A stretch of 64,000 nt of DNA. Origin: DASZHJ01 sp963735465 (GTDB taxonomy: Bacteria > Pseudomonadota > Alphaproteobacteria > ATCC43930 > CGMCC-115725). The position numbers and the translations under genes are program-made. Positions 1-8,686 of the stretch are shown piece after piece. The DNA lies in NCBI GenBank assembly GCA_963735465.1, contig CAVTLA010000002.1, positions 310,001-374,000 on the forward strand. The letters run 5' to 3'. The notes beneath the pieces are model-generated. The model was not told where the DNA came from and ran no database searches. It was given only the letters and a program-made list of their open reading frames with translations. Position 1 is the stretch's first letter. Every line of letters starts with the position of its first letter.

Positions 1-1
1 C

Positions 2-832
2 GAGTCCCAGTTCGTTGGATTGGACAAATCGAAATATTCCCTCATCCCGGTCGCCTGCGAGGTCTGGGAGGATTTCGTCTTCGTCAATTTCGACAAGCAG
101 CCGCGGGAGACGCTCAGGGAATGGCTGGGCGACATCCACGGCGGCTATCGCGGGTATTTCGACGATCGCCAGCAGATCGCGAACTGGTCCATCGTGGTGA
201 ACGCCAACTGGCACATCACGGTCAACGCCTTCACCGAGGGCTATCACTCGCTCTTCCTGCACAAGAACACCCTGCCGGACTATCAAGGCGGCAAGGGCAA
301 TCCGATGCGGCACCGGCCGTTCCTCGAGATCATGCCGCGGCACGGCCGCTATTCCGCCAAGGCGAACCCCGACCACAAGATGACGCCGGTGGAATCGGTG
401 GCGTATACGCACGGCCGCAAGCTCTACCCCGCCTTCCCTGAGGTCGACACCTCGGCGCCGGATTTCCCCACCTCCGTCAATCCCGGCCGCATCGACGGCT
501 GGGCTTTCGACATCCTGGAGCTGTTTCCGTGCTTCGTGCTGATCGAGGGCGCCGACTGGCATCAGAACATGTGGTTCTGGCCGATCGATGCGGACCATAC
601 GGAGATCCGCGTCGTCGACTACGCCTACAAGTCCAAGACCCTCGGCGACCAGCTCGCCCACAGCTATCTCCGGGTGCGCAACCGCGAGGTCTTCCGGGAG
701 GACATCTCCACCATGGAGGCGATCCACGCCATGCTGAAGTCGGGCGCGATGCCGGAGATCATCCTCTCCCAGCAGGAGATGCTGATCCAGAAGCACTACG
801 CCATGGCCGAGCAGATGGTGCGCGAGCCATGA
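2..832 (+). CDS. Rieske-type aromatic ring-hydroxylating oxygenase, large subunit, C-terminal part (5' truncated by window edge)
   Basis: The reading frame is open from base 2 and runs off the left edge, so the N-terminal Rieske [2Fe-2S] domain is not visible. What remains (about 276 residues) is the catalytic domain: an E-G-Y-H-x4-H stretch near bases 236-265 matches the two histidines of the mononuclear iron 2-His-1-carboxylate site, and a late R-E-D-I-S-T-M-E segment sits where the family conserves its acidic/helical C-terminus. Enzymes of this family add O2 to aromatic or other unactivated carbons using a separate reductase; no reductase or ferredoxin gene is visible here. Its stop overlaps the next start by four bases (ATGA), so the two are co-translated. 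Substrate unknown. Confidence 0.85.
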   Translation, partial: ESQFVGLDKSKYSLIPVACEVWEDFVFVNFDKQPRETLREWLGDIHGGYRGYFDDRQQIANWSIVVNANWHITVNAFTEGYHSLFLHKNTLPDYQGGKGNPMRHRPFLEIMPRHGRYSAKANPDHKMTPVESVAYTHGRKLYPAFPEVDTSAPDFPTSVNPGRIDGWAFDILELFPCFVLIEGADWHQNMWFWPIDADHTEIRVVDYAYKSKTLGDQLAHSYLRVRNREVFREDISTMEAIHAMLKSGAMPEIILSQQEMLIQKHYAMAEQMVREP

Positions 833-1197
833 GGAAGCCGAGCGATACCCTGCGCAACAATCCGCTGCCGCCGGACTTCGCCGACCTCGCGCCCTTCGTC
901 AAGGACTGGGCGCTGGCGACGGAGCGGGACCGCTACTTCAAGCTGCTGGCGACGCCGATCGAGGAGCTCCGCGTCTTCTACGACGCCCTGCTGCCGCGGG
1001 CGGAGGCGATCGTGACCTATCTCTCCAGCCTGCCCCTCGACGACCTGCCGGCGGACGGGCGCGTCCTGCACGAGCTGCTGCTCACCTTCGTGGAGACCGC
1101 GCATCCCATCGAGCTCAAGTGGAAGCAGACCGACATCGAGGGCGGCACCGCACCGGAGAAGCTGCACTTTCATGGCCCGAGCGCGACACCCGCCTAG
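829..1197 (+). CDS. small hypothetical protein coupled to the Rieske oxygenase
   Basis: A 122-residue soluble protein whose ATG overlaps the stop of the oxygenase gene. I do not recognise the family. It has no signal peptide, no membrane segment and no cysteine cluster; it is rich in leucine-containing amphipathic helices (middle third) and ends in a short Gly/Pro/His-rich tail. It is too small and lacks the fold signature of a typical oxygenase beta subunit, so an accessory or regulatory role is only a guess from the tight coupling. It ends 13 bases before the stop of the convergent RraA-like gene. Confidence 0.6.
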   Translation: MRKPSDTLRNNPLPPDFADLAPFVKDWALATERDRYFKLLATPIEELRVFYDALLPRAEAIVTYLSSLPLDDLPADGRVLHELLLTFVETAHPIELKWKQTDIEGGTAPEKLHFHGPSATPA

Positions 1198-1210
1198 CGC
1201 GGCAAGACAC

Positions 1211-1948
1211 CTATCCGCGCCCGCCGCCCGCCATCACCTCGGCGATCGGGGCGCCAGCGCGGATGGCGGCCTGCCGCTTCTCCTCGTTGAGAGCGATTTT
1301 CCGCGCCCGCCCCAGCACCTCCGCGGCGCGCAGCCGCGGCACGAAACAGACGCCGACCTCGTCGGCGAGCACGATGTCGCCGGGCATGACGGCGATGCCG
1401 CAGATGGCGACGGGCTTGTTGACCGCGACGGTCTCGATGCGCCACTTGCCGGTGATCGGGCTGAGGCTCCGCGACCAGACGGGATAGCCGATGGCGCGGG
1501 AATGATCGACGTCGCGCACGGCGCCGTCGACGATGGCGCCGATCTCGCCCTGCCGGCGCGCGATGCTGGCGAGGATGCTCCCCATGTTGGAGATGAGATC
1601 GACGCCCTGGAGCACGAGCACGTCGCCGGGCTCGGCGAGGTTGTGCGCCTCGACGTCCGCCAGCATGGAGATGCCGGAGGCCAGCGCCGCCGCGAATCTC
1701 TCCTCCCGGCGCACGTTGTGGACCGTGAGCGCGCGACCGACGATGCGGGCCGACGGATCGCGCGCGCGGAGGATCGATCCGGGAATCGTGCCGGCGAGGT
1801 CGAGCTCATCCATGGCGTCGGAGCACATGCCGGTCAGATCCGGCAGCCCACGGAAACCCTCGATGAGACCGGCCGGAATCGGCGGCAGCACAAGCGTGCC
1901 GAAGGCGTCGGCCGGGAGCTTGCCTAATGTGGCGGGAGGCGCAGTCAT
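1211..1948 (-). CDS. RraA / 4-hydroxy-4-methyl-2-oxoglutarate (HMG/CHA) aldolase family protein
   Basis: A 245-residue protein carrying the RraA-fold signatures: a D-G-A-V-R-D motif near residue 140 (the R and D bind substrate carboxylate and Mg2+ in pyruvate aldolases of this family), and a V-x-P-G-D-I-V-x-A-D-x-x-G-V segment near 190-205. Members cleave 4-hydroxy-4-methyl- or 4-carboxy-4-hydroxy-2-oxoadipate-type compounds to pyruvate, a late step of protocatechuate or gallate meta-cleavage; RraA itself regulates RNase E. With an oxygenase next door the aldolase role is the better inference. The start at 1948 has a GAGAG-type ribosome site; the frame stays open upstream but would overlap the LysR gene. 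Divergent from the LysR gene. Confidence 0.75.
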   Translation of the reverse strand: MTAPPATLGKLPADAFGTLVLPPIPAGLIEGFRGLPDLTGMCSDAMDELDLAGTIPGSILRARDPSARIVGRALTVHNVRREERFAAALASGISMLADVEAHNLAEPGDVLVLQGVDLISNMGSILASIARRQGEIGAIVDGAVRDVDHSRAIGYPVWSRSLSPITGKWRIETVAVNKPVAICGIAVMPGDIVLADEVGVCFVPRLRAAEVLGRARKIALNEEKRQAAIRAGAPIAEVMAGGGRG

Positions 1949-2048
1949 CGTTGGCTCTCTCGGCCCTCGTCGTCCGGCGCAACCGATCCGCGACGCCACA
2001 CAGTCGGGGCGACCTTGCGGGGCGTCAACTTTCGAAATCGAATACGGA

Positions 2049-2067
2049 TCATCACTGGCATCTATGA
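2049..2067. promoter_or_regulatory. putative LysR-type operator (TCAT-N11-ATGA)
   Basis: Between the divergent RraA-like and LysR genes lies a perfect 4-base dyad, TCAT and ATGA, separated by 11 bases. This fits the T-N11-A core of LysR-type binding sites. It ends 16 bases before the LysR start and partly overlaps its ribosome site, so autorepression is plausible. Short motif; no experimental support. Confidence 0.35.
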
Positions 2068-2083
2068 GAGGGAGCGCGCGTCG

Positions 2084-3064
2084 ATGAGCGAGAAGCGGAT
2101 CGATCTCAATCTCCTCAACGTGTTCTACGCCATCATGGCGGAGCGCAGCGTGACCCGAGCGGCGCAGCGGCTGGCCATGAGCCAGCCCGCGGTCAGCAAC
2201 GCCCTGCGCCGGCTGCGGCACCTGTTCCAGGACGAGCTCTTCATCAAGGCGCCCGGCGGGATCCGCCCGACGGAGAAGGCCACGCTGATCTGGCCCGATC
2301 TGCAGGAGGCCCTGGGCAAGCTCCGCGCGGTGACGATGCCGCCGGATTTCGTGCCGGCGGAGACCCGCCTCACCTTCAACATCGCCGTCACGGACACGCT
2401 GGTCTCCCGCGTCGTTCCTGCCCTTGCGATCCGTTTTGCGCGGGAGGCTCCGAACGCCCGGCCGCACTTTCACCTGCATTCCAATCCCGGCTCAACCTCG
2501 GCGCTTGAGCGCGGCACCCTCGACTGCGCCGTCGGGATGTTCCCCAATCCGTCGGTGGAGCTGCAGATCGAAGGCCTGTTCAGCGACGAATACGTCTGCA
2601 TCTTCCGCCGTGGCCACCCCACCCTCGGCATTCCCCTGACTCTCGACGCCTTCGTCGCCGCGCGGCACGTGCTGGTGAAGCAGGCGATCTGGCAGATCGG
2701 CATCATCGACGCCTGGCTGAGCCTGGCAGGGCAGAAGCGCGACATCGTCATGGTCGTGAACAGCTGCGCCGACGCGATCTCCGTGGTGGAGAGCACCGAT
2801 CTCACCGCGGCTGTGCCTCGGCGCTTCGTGGAGACCACGGCATCGGGGCGGCGTCTGCAGATCGCGCCGATGCCCTTCGACAACGGGAAGATCCTCTACA
2901 AGCTGGCCTGGCACGAGCGGAACACGGGCAATCCCGCCCAGGTCTGGCTGCGGCAGATGATACGGGAGATCGTCGCGGAGATCTGCACCGACGCGCCGGC
3001 GGAGCCGGTGCCGGCTCCGCGCCTGATGGTCGCCGCGCGCAACTCCCGGTCGCAACATCCGTGA
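2084..3064 (+). CDS. LysR family transcriptional regulator
   Basis: 326 residues, normal for the family. The N-terminal 60 residues form the winged helix-turn-helix (L-N-L-L-x-V-F-Y, then S-V-T-R-A-A-Q-R-L, Q-P-A-V-S-N-A-L-R-R-L); the rest is the periplasmic-binding-like effector domain. The helix-turn-helix resembles the NodD/LinR branch, whose members often sense aromatic compounds. The ATG at 2084 was chosen over an upstream in-frame ATG at 2015 because of a GAGAGGGA ribosome site and because homologues start just before the helix-turn-helix. It lies between the RraA-like gene (divergent) and the hydrolase genes downstream, so it probably controls this catabolic block. Confidence 0.88.
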   Translation: MSEKRIDLNLLNVFYAIMAERSVTRAAQRLAMSQPAVSNALRRLRHLFQDELFIKAPGGIRPTEKATLIWPDLQEALGKLRAVTMPPDFVPAETRLTFNIAVTDTLVSRVVPALAIRFAREAPNARPHFHLHSNPGSTSALERGTLDCAVGMFPNPSVELQIEGLFSDEYVCIFRRGHPTLGIPLTLDAFVAARHVLVKQAIWQIGIIDAWLSLAGQKRDIVMVVNSCADAISVVESTDLTAAVPRRFVETTASGRRLQIAPMPFDNGKILYKLAWHERNTGNPAQVWLRQMIREIVAEICTDAPAEPVPAPRLMVAARNSRSQHP

Positions 3065-3182
3065 CGCGCGAAATGATCCCGTCGACCGAAATTTGCCGTG
3101 GTGCGCGCGACGGCGGCTGCGCTACGCTGAGGGACGCGTGCGTCCACGCAGACTTGCGCGAACGAAATGGGGAGGCGCGGCG

Positions 3183-4079
3183 ATGCTCATCCAATCCCGC
3201 ATGATCGGCGATGCCCGCGTCACGCGGGTGCTGGAATATTCGGGGCCCACGCATCTGCCGGACTACCTCTTCCCCGACTACGATCCAGCTTTGCTGCGCG
3301 CCGAGCTCGAGGCGAACCGGAGCTGGCTCGCGCCCAATCACTGGATCCCCGGTATGGACCGGCTGATCATCACCATCCAGCTCTGGGTGATCCACGCGGG
3401 CGCCAGCGTCGTGGTGGTCGACCCCGGGGTCGGCAACCACAAGCCGCGCCCGGCGGCGCGCATGAACATGCTCAACACCCTGGTGCTGCCGTGGCTCGAA
3501 GCCGCCGGCGCGTCCCGGGAGAAGGTGACGCATGTCGTGATGACGCACCTGCACACCGATCACGTCGGCTGGAACACCATGCTGGAGAACGGCCGCTGGG
3601 TTCCCACCTTCCCCAACGCGCGCTACCTCATGCCGAAGCCCGACTTCGACACCTTCAAGAAGGATCACGACGCCGGCGTGCCGGATGTGCAGGCGGGATC
3701 CTTCGCCGACAGCGTGCTGCCGGTGGTGGAGGCCGGCCTCAGCGAGTTCATCAACATGACCAAGGAGATCGCGCACTGCCTGCAGGCGGAGCCGGCGCCG
3801 GGCCACACGCCGGGACAGGTCAACTTCCGCCTGCGGTCGCGGGGCGAGGAGGCGATCTTCTCTGGCGACGTCATGCATCACCCGATCCAGGTGGTGAAGC
3901 CGGCGTGGAACTCGCGCTTCTGCATGGCGCCGGACGAGGCCCGCGCGACGCGCGCCACCGTGCTTGCCCGCGCCGCCGACCGCAGCGCCCTCATCATCCC
4001 CGAGCATTTCGGCGCGCCCTACTGCGGCTATGTGCGCCGCCAGGGCGACGGCTTCGCGTTCGAGCCGGCAACCTGGTGA
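3183..4079 (+). CDS. MBL-fold (metallo-beta-lactamase superfamily) metallohydrolase
   Basis: 298 residues. The T-H-L-H-T-D-H motif at residues 121-127 is the hallmark dinuclear metal site; later ligands are visible as A-P-G-H-T-P-G-Q, S-G-D-V-M-H-H and I-P-E-H-F-G. Members hydrolyse lactones, thioesters or other esters; the long N-terminal lead-in resembles quorum-lactonase-like and dehydration-type hydrolases rather than true beta-lactamases. No signal peptide, so cytoplasmic. The start at 3183 follows a strong GGGGAGGCG ribosome site. It ends 17 bases before the start of the next gene. Substrate unknown; context suggests an intermediate of the surrounding pathway. Confidence 0.85.
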   Translation: MLIQSRMIGDARVTRVLEYSGPTHLPDYLFPDYDPALLRAELEANRSWLAPNHWIPGMDRLIITIQLWVIHAGASVVVVDPGVGNHKPRPAARMNMLNTLVLPWLEAAGASREKVTHVVMTHLHTDHVGWNTMLENGRWVPTFPNARYLMPKPDFDTFKKDHDAGVPDVQAGSFADSVLPVVEAGLSEFINMTKEIAHCLQAEPAPGHTPGQVNFRLRSRGEEAIFSGDVMHHPIQVVKPAWNSRFCMAPDEARATRATVLARAADRSALIIPEHFGAPYCGYVRRQGDGFAFEPATW

Positions 4080-4096
4080 CGGGCACGGAGGCACGC

Positions 4097-4906
4097 GTGT
4101 CGAGGCCGCTGGCGGCAGACTGGATCGAGGCGAACGGCGCGGCGCTCCGCTATGAGCTCGTGGGCAGCCAACGCAGGACGCTGGTGCTGATCCACGAGAT
4201 GGGCGGCAGCCTCGAAAGCTGGGACTTCGTGCTGCCTGTCCTCACCGAACGCTGGCGCGTGCTGCGCTATGACACGCGCGGCGCCGGCCTCTCGGAGAAG
4301 ATCCACGGCGCCCTCCGCATCGACACCATGACCGACGATCTCCTGGCGATGCTCGATGCTCTCGGTATCGCCGAGCCGGTGGCGCTCGTGGGCTGTGCCG
4401 TGGGATCCGCCATCGCCCTGCATTTCGCGGCGCGCCATCCCGAGCGGGTGGCGGCTGTCGTCGCGATGGCGCCGGCGACCGGCATCGCAGCGGAACGCAA
4501 GGCCGCGACCCTCGCTTACGCGGATCGGATCGAGACCGAGGGCGTGCGCGCCACCTGCGACGAGGGGCTGACCGGATCCTATCCCGTCGAGCTGCGCGGC
4601 GACGCAGCGAAGTTCCAGGCGTTTCGCGCCCGGCGGATCGGCAACGATCCCCCGAGCTACGCCGCCGTCTACCGGATGCTGGCCGGCCTCGACATGAGCG
4701 GCGATTTCGCGCGCATCGCCTGCCCCACCCTGGTGATCTCGGGCACCCTCGACCGCGGCCGCCCGCCCGCCAATGGCGAGGCAGTGGCGAGGGCGATCCG
4801 CAACGCGAGGTTCAAGACCTTGGAGACCAGCCATTTCATGGCGGTGCAGACGCCCGAGCCCGTCGCCGCCGCCATCACGGGATTTCTGAGCGAGATCGGG
4901 TTCTAG
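4097..4906 (+). CDS. alpha/beta hydrolase with non-canonical nucleophile elbow
   Basis: 269 residues, the size of 3-oxoadipate enol-lactonase (PcaD)-like hydrolases. The oxyanion-hole segment H-E-M-G-G-S is at residues 33-38. The nucleophile elbow, normally G-x-S-x-G, reads G-C-A-V-G at 99-103, so the catalytic serine position is alanine (codon 4397-4399). The acid (G-T-L-D-R) and the histidine (T-S-H-F-M) of the triad are present. Either the neighbouring cysteine substitutes, the reaction does not need a nucleophile (as in C-C hydrolase or dioxygenase-like members), or the protein is inactive. The GTG at 4097 has a GGAG site six bases upstream; a GTG at 4076 overlapping the previous stop is the alternative. 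Confidence 0.8.
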   Translation: MSRPLAADWIEANGAALRYELVGSQRRTLVLIHEMGGSLESWDFVLPVLTERWRVLRYDTRGAGLSEKIHGALRIDTMTDDLLAMLDALGIAEPVALVGCAVGSAIALHFAARHPERVAAVVAMAPATGIAAERKAATLAYADRIETEGVRATCDEGLTGSYPVELRGDAAKFQAFRARRIGNDPPSYAAVYRMLAGLDMSGDFARIACPTLVISGTLDRGRPPANGEAVARAIRNARFKTLETSHFMAVQTPEPVAAAITGFLSEIGF

Positions 4907-4929
4907 ACCACCAGCGGGAAGCGGAGCGC

Positions 4930-6100
4930 ATGAGCATCAAGGGAAAAGCCTATATCGCGGGGGCCTTCGAGCATCCGACGCGGCTCGCCAAGGACAAATC
5001 CGTGGCGCAGCTTCACGCGGAGGTCGCCAAGGGCGCGCTGGAGGACGCCGGCCTCACCAAGGACGACGTGGACGGGTATTTCTGCGCCGGCGATGCGCCG
5101 GGAACCGGGCCGCTCTCCATGGTCGACTACATGAACCTCAAGCTGAGGCACGTGGATTCGACCGACACCGGCGGCTCGTCCTACATCCTCCATGTGGAGC
5201 ATGCCGCCGAGGCGATCGCCGCCGGCAAATGCAACGTGGCGCTGATCACGCTGGCCGGCCGGCCGCGCAGCGACGGCATGGCCACCGGTACCGCGCCCCG
5301 CATCCTCAACGCGGCGCAGCCGGACTTTCAATGGGAATACCCCTTCGGTGTCGCCACCGTGAACAACTACGCGATGTGCGCGATGCGGCACATGCATCAG
5401 TTCGGCACGACCAGCGAGCAGCTCGCCTGGGTCAAGGTCGCGGCCTCCCACCACGCCCAGCACAACCCCCACGCCATGCTGCGGGACGTGGTGACCGTCG
5501 AGGAAGTCGTGGACTCCCCCATGATCGCCGATCCCCTGCACCGCCTCGATTGCTGCGTGATCAGCGACGGCGGCGGCGCCCTCGTCGTGGTGAAGCCGGA
5601 GATCGCGCGAGAGCCTGAAGCGGCCGCTGGTGAAGGTGATCGGCGCCGGCGAGGCGCCCAAGCACCAGATGGGCGGCAATATCGACGTCACCTATTCCGG
5701 CGCCGCCTGGTCCGGCCCCGCCGCCTTCGCCGAGGCCGGCGTCAAGCCCGCGGACATGAAATACGCCTCGATCTACGACAGCTTCACCATCACCGTGGTG
5801 ATGCAGCTCGAGGATCTCGGGTTCTGCGAGAAGGGCAAGGGCGGCCGTTTCGTCTCCGACGGTAATCTCATCTCCGGCACCGGCAAGCTGCCCTTCAACA
5901 CCGACGGCGGCGGCCTCTGCAACAATCATCCGGCCAACCGCGGCAGCATGACCAAGGTGATCGAGGCGGTGCGCCAGCTTCGCGGCGAGGCGCATCCGGC
6001 GGTGCAGGTGAAGAATTGCGATCTGGCGCTCGCGCACGGCACCGGCGGCTCTCTCGGCAGCCGTCACGGCAGCGCCACCCTCATCATGGAGCGGGAGTGA
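4930..6100 (+). CDS. thiolase-like protein (SCP2/lipid-transfer type), frameshifted
   Basis: Two reading frames join into one 389-residue thiolase-fold protein when one base is removed near 5611 (in a GCGCGAGAGCC context); the first frame loses homology there and the second begins in register. The usual nucleophile cysteine position lies in an S-T-D-T-G-G-S-S-Y stretch with serine, while the C-terminal G-G-L-C-N-N-H-P histidine motif and a H-G-T-G-G-S-L motif remain. It is therefore like the Cys-less thiolase homologues that work as acyl-CoA aldolases or condensing enzymes with a DUF35 partner (Ltp2/ChsH2 in sterol breakdown). The DUF35-type gene follows by two bases, supporting a complex. 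Confidence 0.78.
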
Positions 6101-6102
6101 AC

Positions 6103-6498
6103 ATGTCAGCGGCAAAACAACGAAAGATACCGGCGCCCACCACCAATCCCGAGACCCAGCCGTTCTGGGACGCCGCGGCCCAAGGCAGGTTCCTGCTGCG
6201 CATCTGCACCGAGTGCCGCAAGCCGCATTGGTATCCCCGCGCCATCTGTCCCTTCTGCTTCAGCGCCAAGACCGAATGGACCGAAGGCTCCGGCAAGGGA
6301 AAGATTTACACCTACAGCGTGATGCGCCGGGCGCCGGAGCCCTACGCCATTGCCTACGTCACCCTGGCGGAAGGACCGACCATGATGACCAATCTGGTGC
6401 AGTGCGACTTCGACGCGCTCCGCATCGGCCAGGAGGTCAAGCTGGTCTGGACTCCGACCGAGGGCGGCCCGCCGGTGCCGACCTTCACGCCGGTCTGA
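6103..6498 (+). CDS. Zn-ribbon/OB-fold protein (DUF35 family), partner of the thiolase-like protein
   Basis: 131 residues: an N-terminal rubredoxin-like zinc ribbon with two Cys-x2-Cys pairs (C-T-E-C and C-P-F-C, residues 32-50) followed by an OB-fold domain (K-G-K-I-Y-T-Y-S-V and the I-A-Y-V-T-L-A-E-G strand). Proteins of this family bind acyl-CoA and form heteromers with thiolase-like enzymes. The ATG sits two bases after the thiolase stop, preceded by a GGGAG sequence at the gene end, so translation is coupled. No signal peptide. Confidence 0.85.
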   Translation: MSAAKQRKIPAPTTNPETQPFWDAAAQGRFLLRICTECRKPHWYPRAICPFCFSAKTEWTEGSGKGKIYTYSVMRRAPEPYAIAYVTLAEGPTMMTNLVQCDFDALRIGQEVKLVWTPTEGGPPVPTFTPV

Positions 6499-6671
6499 GG
6501 CAGTGGGGCGACTTTCCGCTCGTTATTTGCGGTCGTGATGATCCGCATATGTTTTTTGACGTTGACGGTATAGCGGCAGGGGAAGAACGTTAAAGCAGCC
6601 GTCGCGCTCGCGTCTTCGCGAAGCCGTGCCGCAGCTCTAAGAAGACGATAAATCCTGGGGAGGAGATTGCC

Positions 6672-7787
6672 ATGGTGCGGAGATACCTGATTCGCGTCGC
6701 CAGCGTCGCCGTGGTTCTCGTTGGCGTCGCCGTTGCAACCCCGTCGATTGCCGCCGACCCGATTCAGTTCGGCGCCATCCTGCCCCTCACGGGCCCCGGC
6801 GGTGTGATCGGCACCCAGGAGCAGCGTGGCATCCAGTTCGCCACGGACGAGATCAACGCCAAGGGCGGCGTCGCCGGCCACCAGATCCAGGTCCTGTTCG
6901 AGGACAACCAGGCAAAGCCGGATCAGTCCGTGCTGTCCTTCAACAAGCTGGTGGATCTCCAGCACGTCGCCGTGGTGTTCACCGGCTATTCCGGCCCGAC
7001 CCTGGCGATGGCGCCGCTGGCGACCCGCAAGAAGGTGCTGCTGGTGAATGCGGGCGCCCAGGCCGACAAGCTGGCGGACGCCTCGCCCTATCTCATCAAC
7101 ACCCTGCCGACGATCGCCGACGAGATCGCGGTGCTGTCGAAATATCTCACCGGCGAGGGCAAGAAGAAGGCGGCCATCCTGTTCGAGAACGACGCCGCCG
7201 GCATCTCCGGCCGCGACGATTACCTCAAGTTCTTCCCCGCCGCCGGCGGCGAGATCGTGGCGCAGGAGCCGTCCCAGTTCGGCCAGACGGATTACCGCCC
7301 GGCGATGCTCAAGCTGGCGGGCTCCAAACCGGATGTCATGCTCCTCGCGATCACCGCCGGCCTGCTCCAGCTCGCGCAGCAATACAAGCAGCTCGACATG
7401 AAGTTCGTGGTCGCCGGCACCACCTTCATGGCCGATCCGCCGACAATCGCGGATCCCTCCTCCAAGGGCTTCATCCATACCCAGGTGCGGATCGACGCGC
7501 CGGCGGACATGGCCGCGAACTTCAAGAAGAAGTACGACGCGGACATGGATTTCTTCGCCAAGCAATATTACAACGCCACCACCGTCGTACTGACCTGCCT
7601 CACCAAGGTGCTGGCGGACAAGAAGGAGGTCACCGGCGAGAACCTGCGCCAGGCCCTGTTCGATATCCGCAAATTCCAGGGCCTCATCCCCATGGAATTC
7701 AAGACCAATACCGCCGCGACCGCGATCGACATCAACATGATGCGCGACGGCAAGGACGAGCGGATCAAGGAGATGAAGCCGGAATAG
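6672..7787 (+). CDS. branched-chain amino acid-type ABC transporter substrate-binding protein (LivK-like)
   Basis: 371 residues with a clear Sec signal peptide (basic M-V-R-R-Y start, hydrophobic 10-22, cleavage after A-A near residue 28). The mature protein opens with I-Q-F-G-A-I-L-P-L-T-G-P, the signature of type I periplasmic binding proteins (Peripla_BP_6). It captures ligand in the periplasm for the four downstream genes. In catabolic clusters such Liv-type importers often carry aromatic acids, amides or urea rather than leucine, so the ligand is open. A strong GGGGAGGAG ribosome site precedes the ATG. The 173 bases upstream are AT-richer and may hold the operon promoter, but I see no convincing -35/-10 pair. 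Confidence 0.92.
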   Translation: MVRRYLIRVASVAVVLVGVAVATPSIAADPIQFGAILPLTGPGGVIGTQEQRGIQFATDEINAKGGVAGHQIQVLFEDNQAKPDQSVLSFNKLVDLQHVAVVFTGYSGPTLAMAPLATRKKVLLVNAGAQADKLADASPYLINTLPTIADEIAVLSKYLTGEGKKKAAILFENDAAGISGRDDYLKFFPAAGGEIVAQEPSQFGQTDYRPAMLKLAGSKPDVMLLAITAGLLQLAQQYKQLDMKFVVAGTTFMADPPTIADPSSKGFIHTQVRIDAPADMAANFKKKYDADMDFFAKQYYNATTVVLTCLTKVLADKKEVTGENLRQALFDIRKFQGLIPMEFKTNTAATAIDINMMRDGKDERIKEMKPE

Positions 7788-7816
7788 CTGACGCGCGCAG
7801 CTGGGAATCGCCGTCC

Positions 7817-8677
7817 ATGGTGCTGCTCCAGCTGCTGGCTCAGGGATTGGTGACGGGATGCGCGCTCGGCGTGGTGGCGATCAGCTTCTCGCTGATCTAC
7901 GCCACCACGCGGATCTTCCACGTCGCCCATGCCGGCGTCTACACCATGGGCGGCTACCTCGCGTGGTCGCTGACCCGGCGTGGCGTGCCCGATCCGATCG
8001 CGCTCCTCCTGGCGATGCTGATCTGCACGGCGGTGGGCGCGCTGATCCAGCACCAGCTCTATCACCGGCTGGAGCGGCGGCGCGCCACGCCGCTCGTCAT
8101 CCTCATCGCCTCGCTAGGCGTGCTGGCGGTGATCCAGAACATCATCGCCGCGATCTACACGCCCAACATCCTTCAGTTCGCCAGCACTTGGGGTGGCAAG
8201 ACCATATCCCTCGGCGGCGTTCTCCTGACCTATGCGCAGGTCCTGATCGTGGCGGTGAGCCTCCTGACGTATGTCGGGCTGCTGCTGTTCGCGCACCGGA
8301 CGCTGCTGGGGAAGCGCATCCGCGCCGTGGCCTCCAACCCGTTCCTGGCGGAGATCACGCGGCTGCAGCCGAAGGACGTCTACGTCATCGTGATCGCCAT
8401 CGCCTCGGCGGTGGTGTGCCTGCCGGGCGTGCTGATGCCCTTCGAGCTGGGCCTGCAACCCTATGGCGGCGTCACCGTGCTGCTGACCGCCACCATCGCG
8501 ATGATCGCGGGCGGCGTCGGCAGCATCACCGGTGCCTTCGTCCTCGCCGTCGCCATTGCCGTCCTGCAGAACCTCTCACTGCTGGTGATGCCCGGGGAAT
8601 GGAGCATCGGCGTCACTTTCTTCATCTTCGTGATCTTCATGCTGTTCCGGCCGCGCGGCCTATTCGCAGCGGCCTGA
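7817..8677 (+). CDS. branched-chain amino acid-type ABC transporter permease (LivH-like)
   Basis: 286 residues, strongly hydrophobic with about eight membrane segments. The start region (L-L-A-Q-G-L-V-T-G-C-A-L-G) and the H-V-A-H-A-G-V-Y-T-M-G-G-Y loop match LivH permeases, and the protein ends in the usual F-R-P-R-G-L-F motif. It forms the inner-membrane channel with the LivM-like protein encoded next. Starts 29 bases after the binding-protein gene, within one operon. Confidence 0.92.
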   Translation: MVLLQLLAQGLVTGCALGVVAISFSLIYATTRIFHVAHAGVYTMGGYLAWSLTRRGVPDPIALLLAMLICTAVGALIQHQLYHRLERRRATPLVILIASLGVLAVIQNIIAAIYTPNILQFASTWGGKTISLGGVLLTYAQVLIVAVSLLTYVGLLLFAHRTLLGKRIRAVASNPFLAEITRLQPKDVYVIVIAIASAVVCLPGVLMPFELGLQPYGGVTVLLTATIAMIAGGVGSITGAFVLAVAIAVLQNLSLLVMPGEWSIGVTFFIFVIFMLFRPRGLFAAA

Positions 8678-8686
8678 GGAAAACCC

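Noticed and set aside
1211..2479. 422-residue extended form of the RraA-like protein
   Set aside because: The extra N-terminal part is antisense to the LysR gene; the ATG at 1948 fits the family length.
3132..3145. GGACGC-GT-GCGTCC palindrome upstream of the MBL gene
   Set aside because: Short GC-only dyads are expected by chance in DNA of this composition; no supporting context.
6540..6600. Possible -35 elements (two TTGACG) before the Liv-type operon
   Set aside because: No -10 sequence at an acceptable distance from either one.
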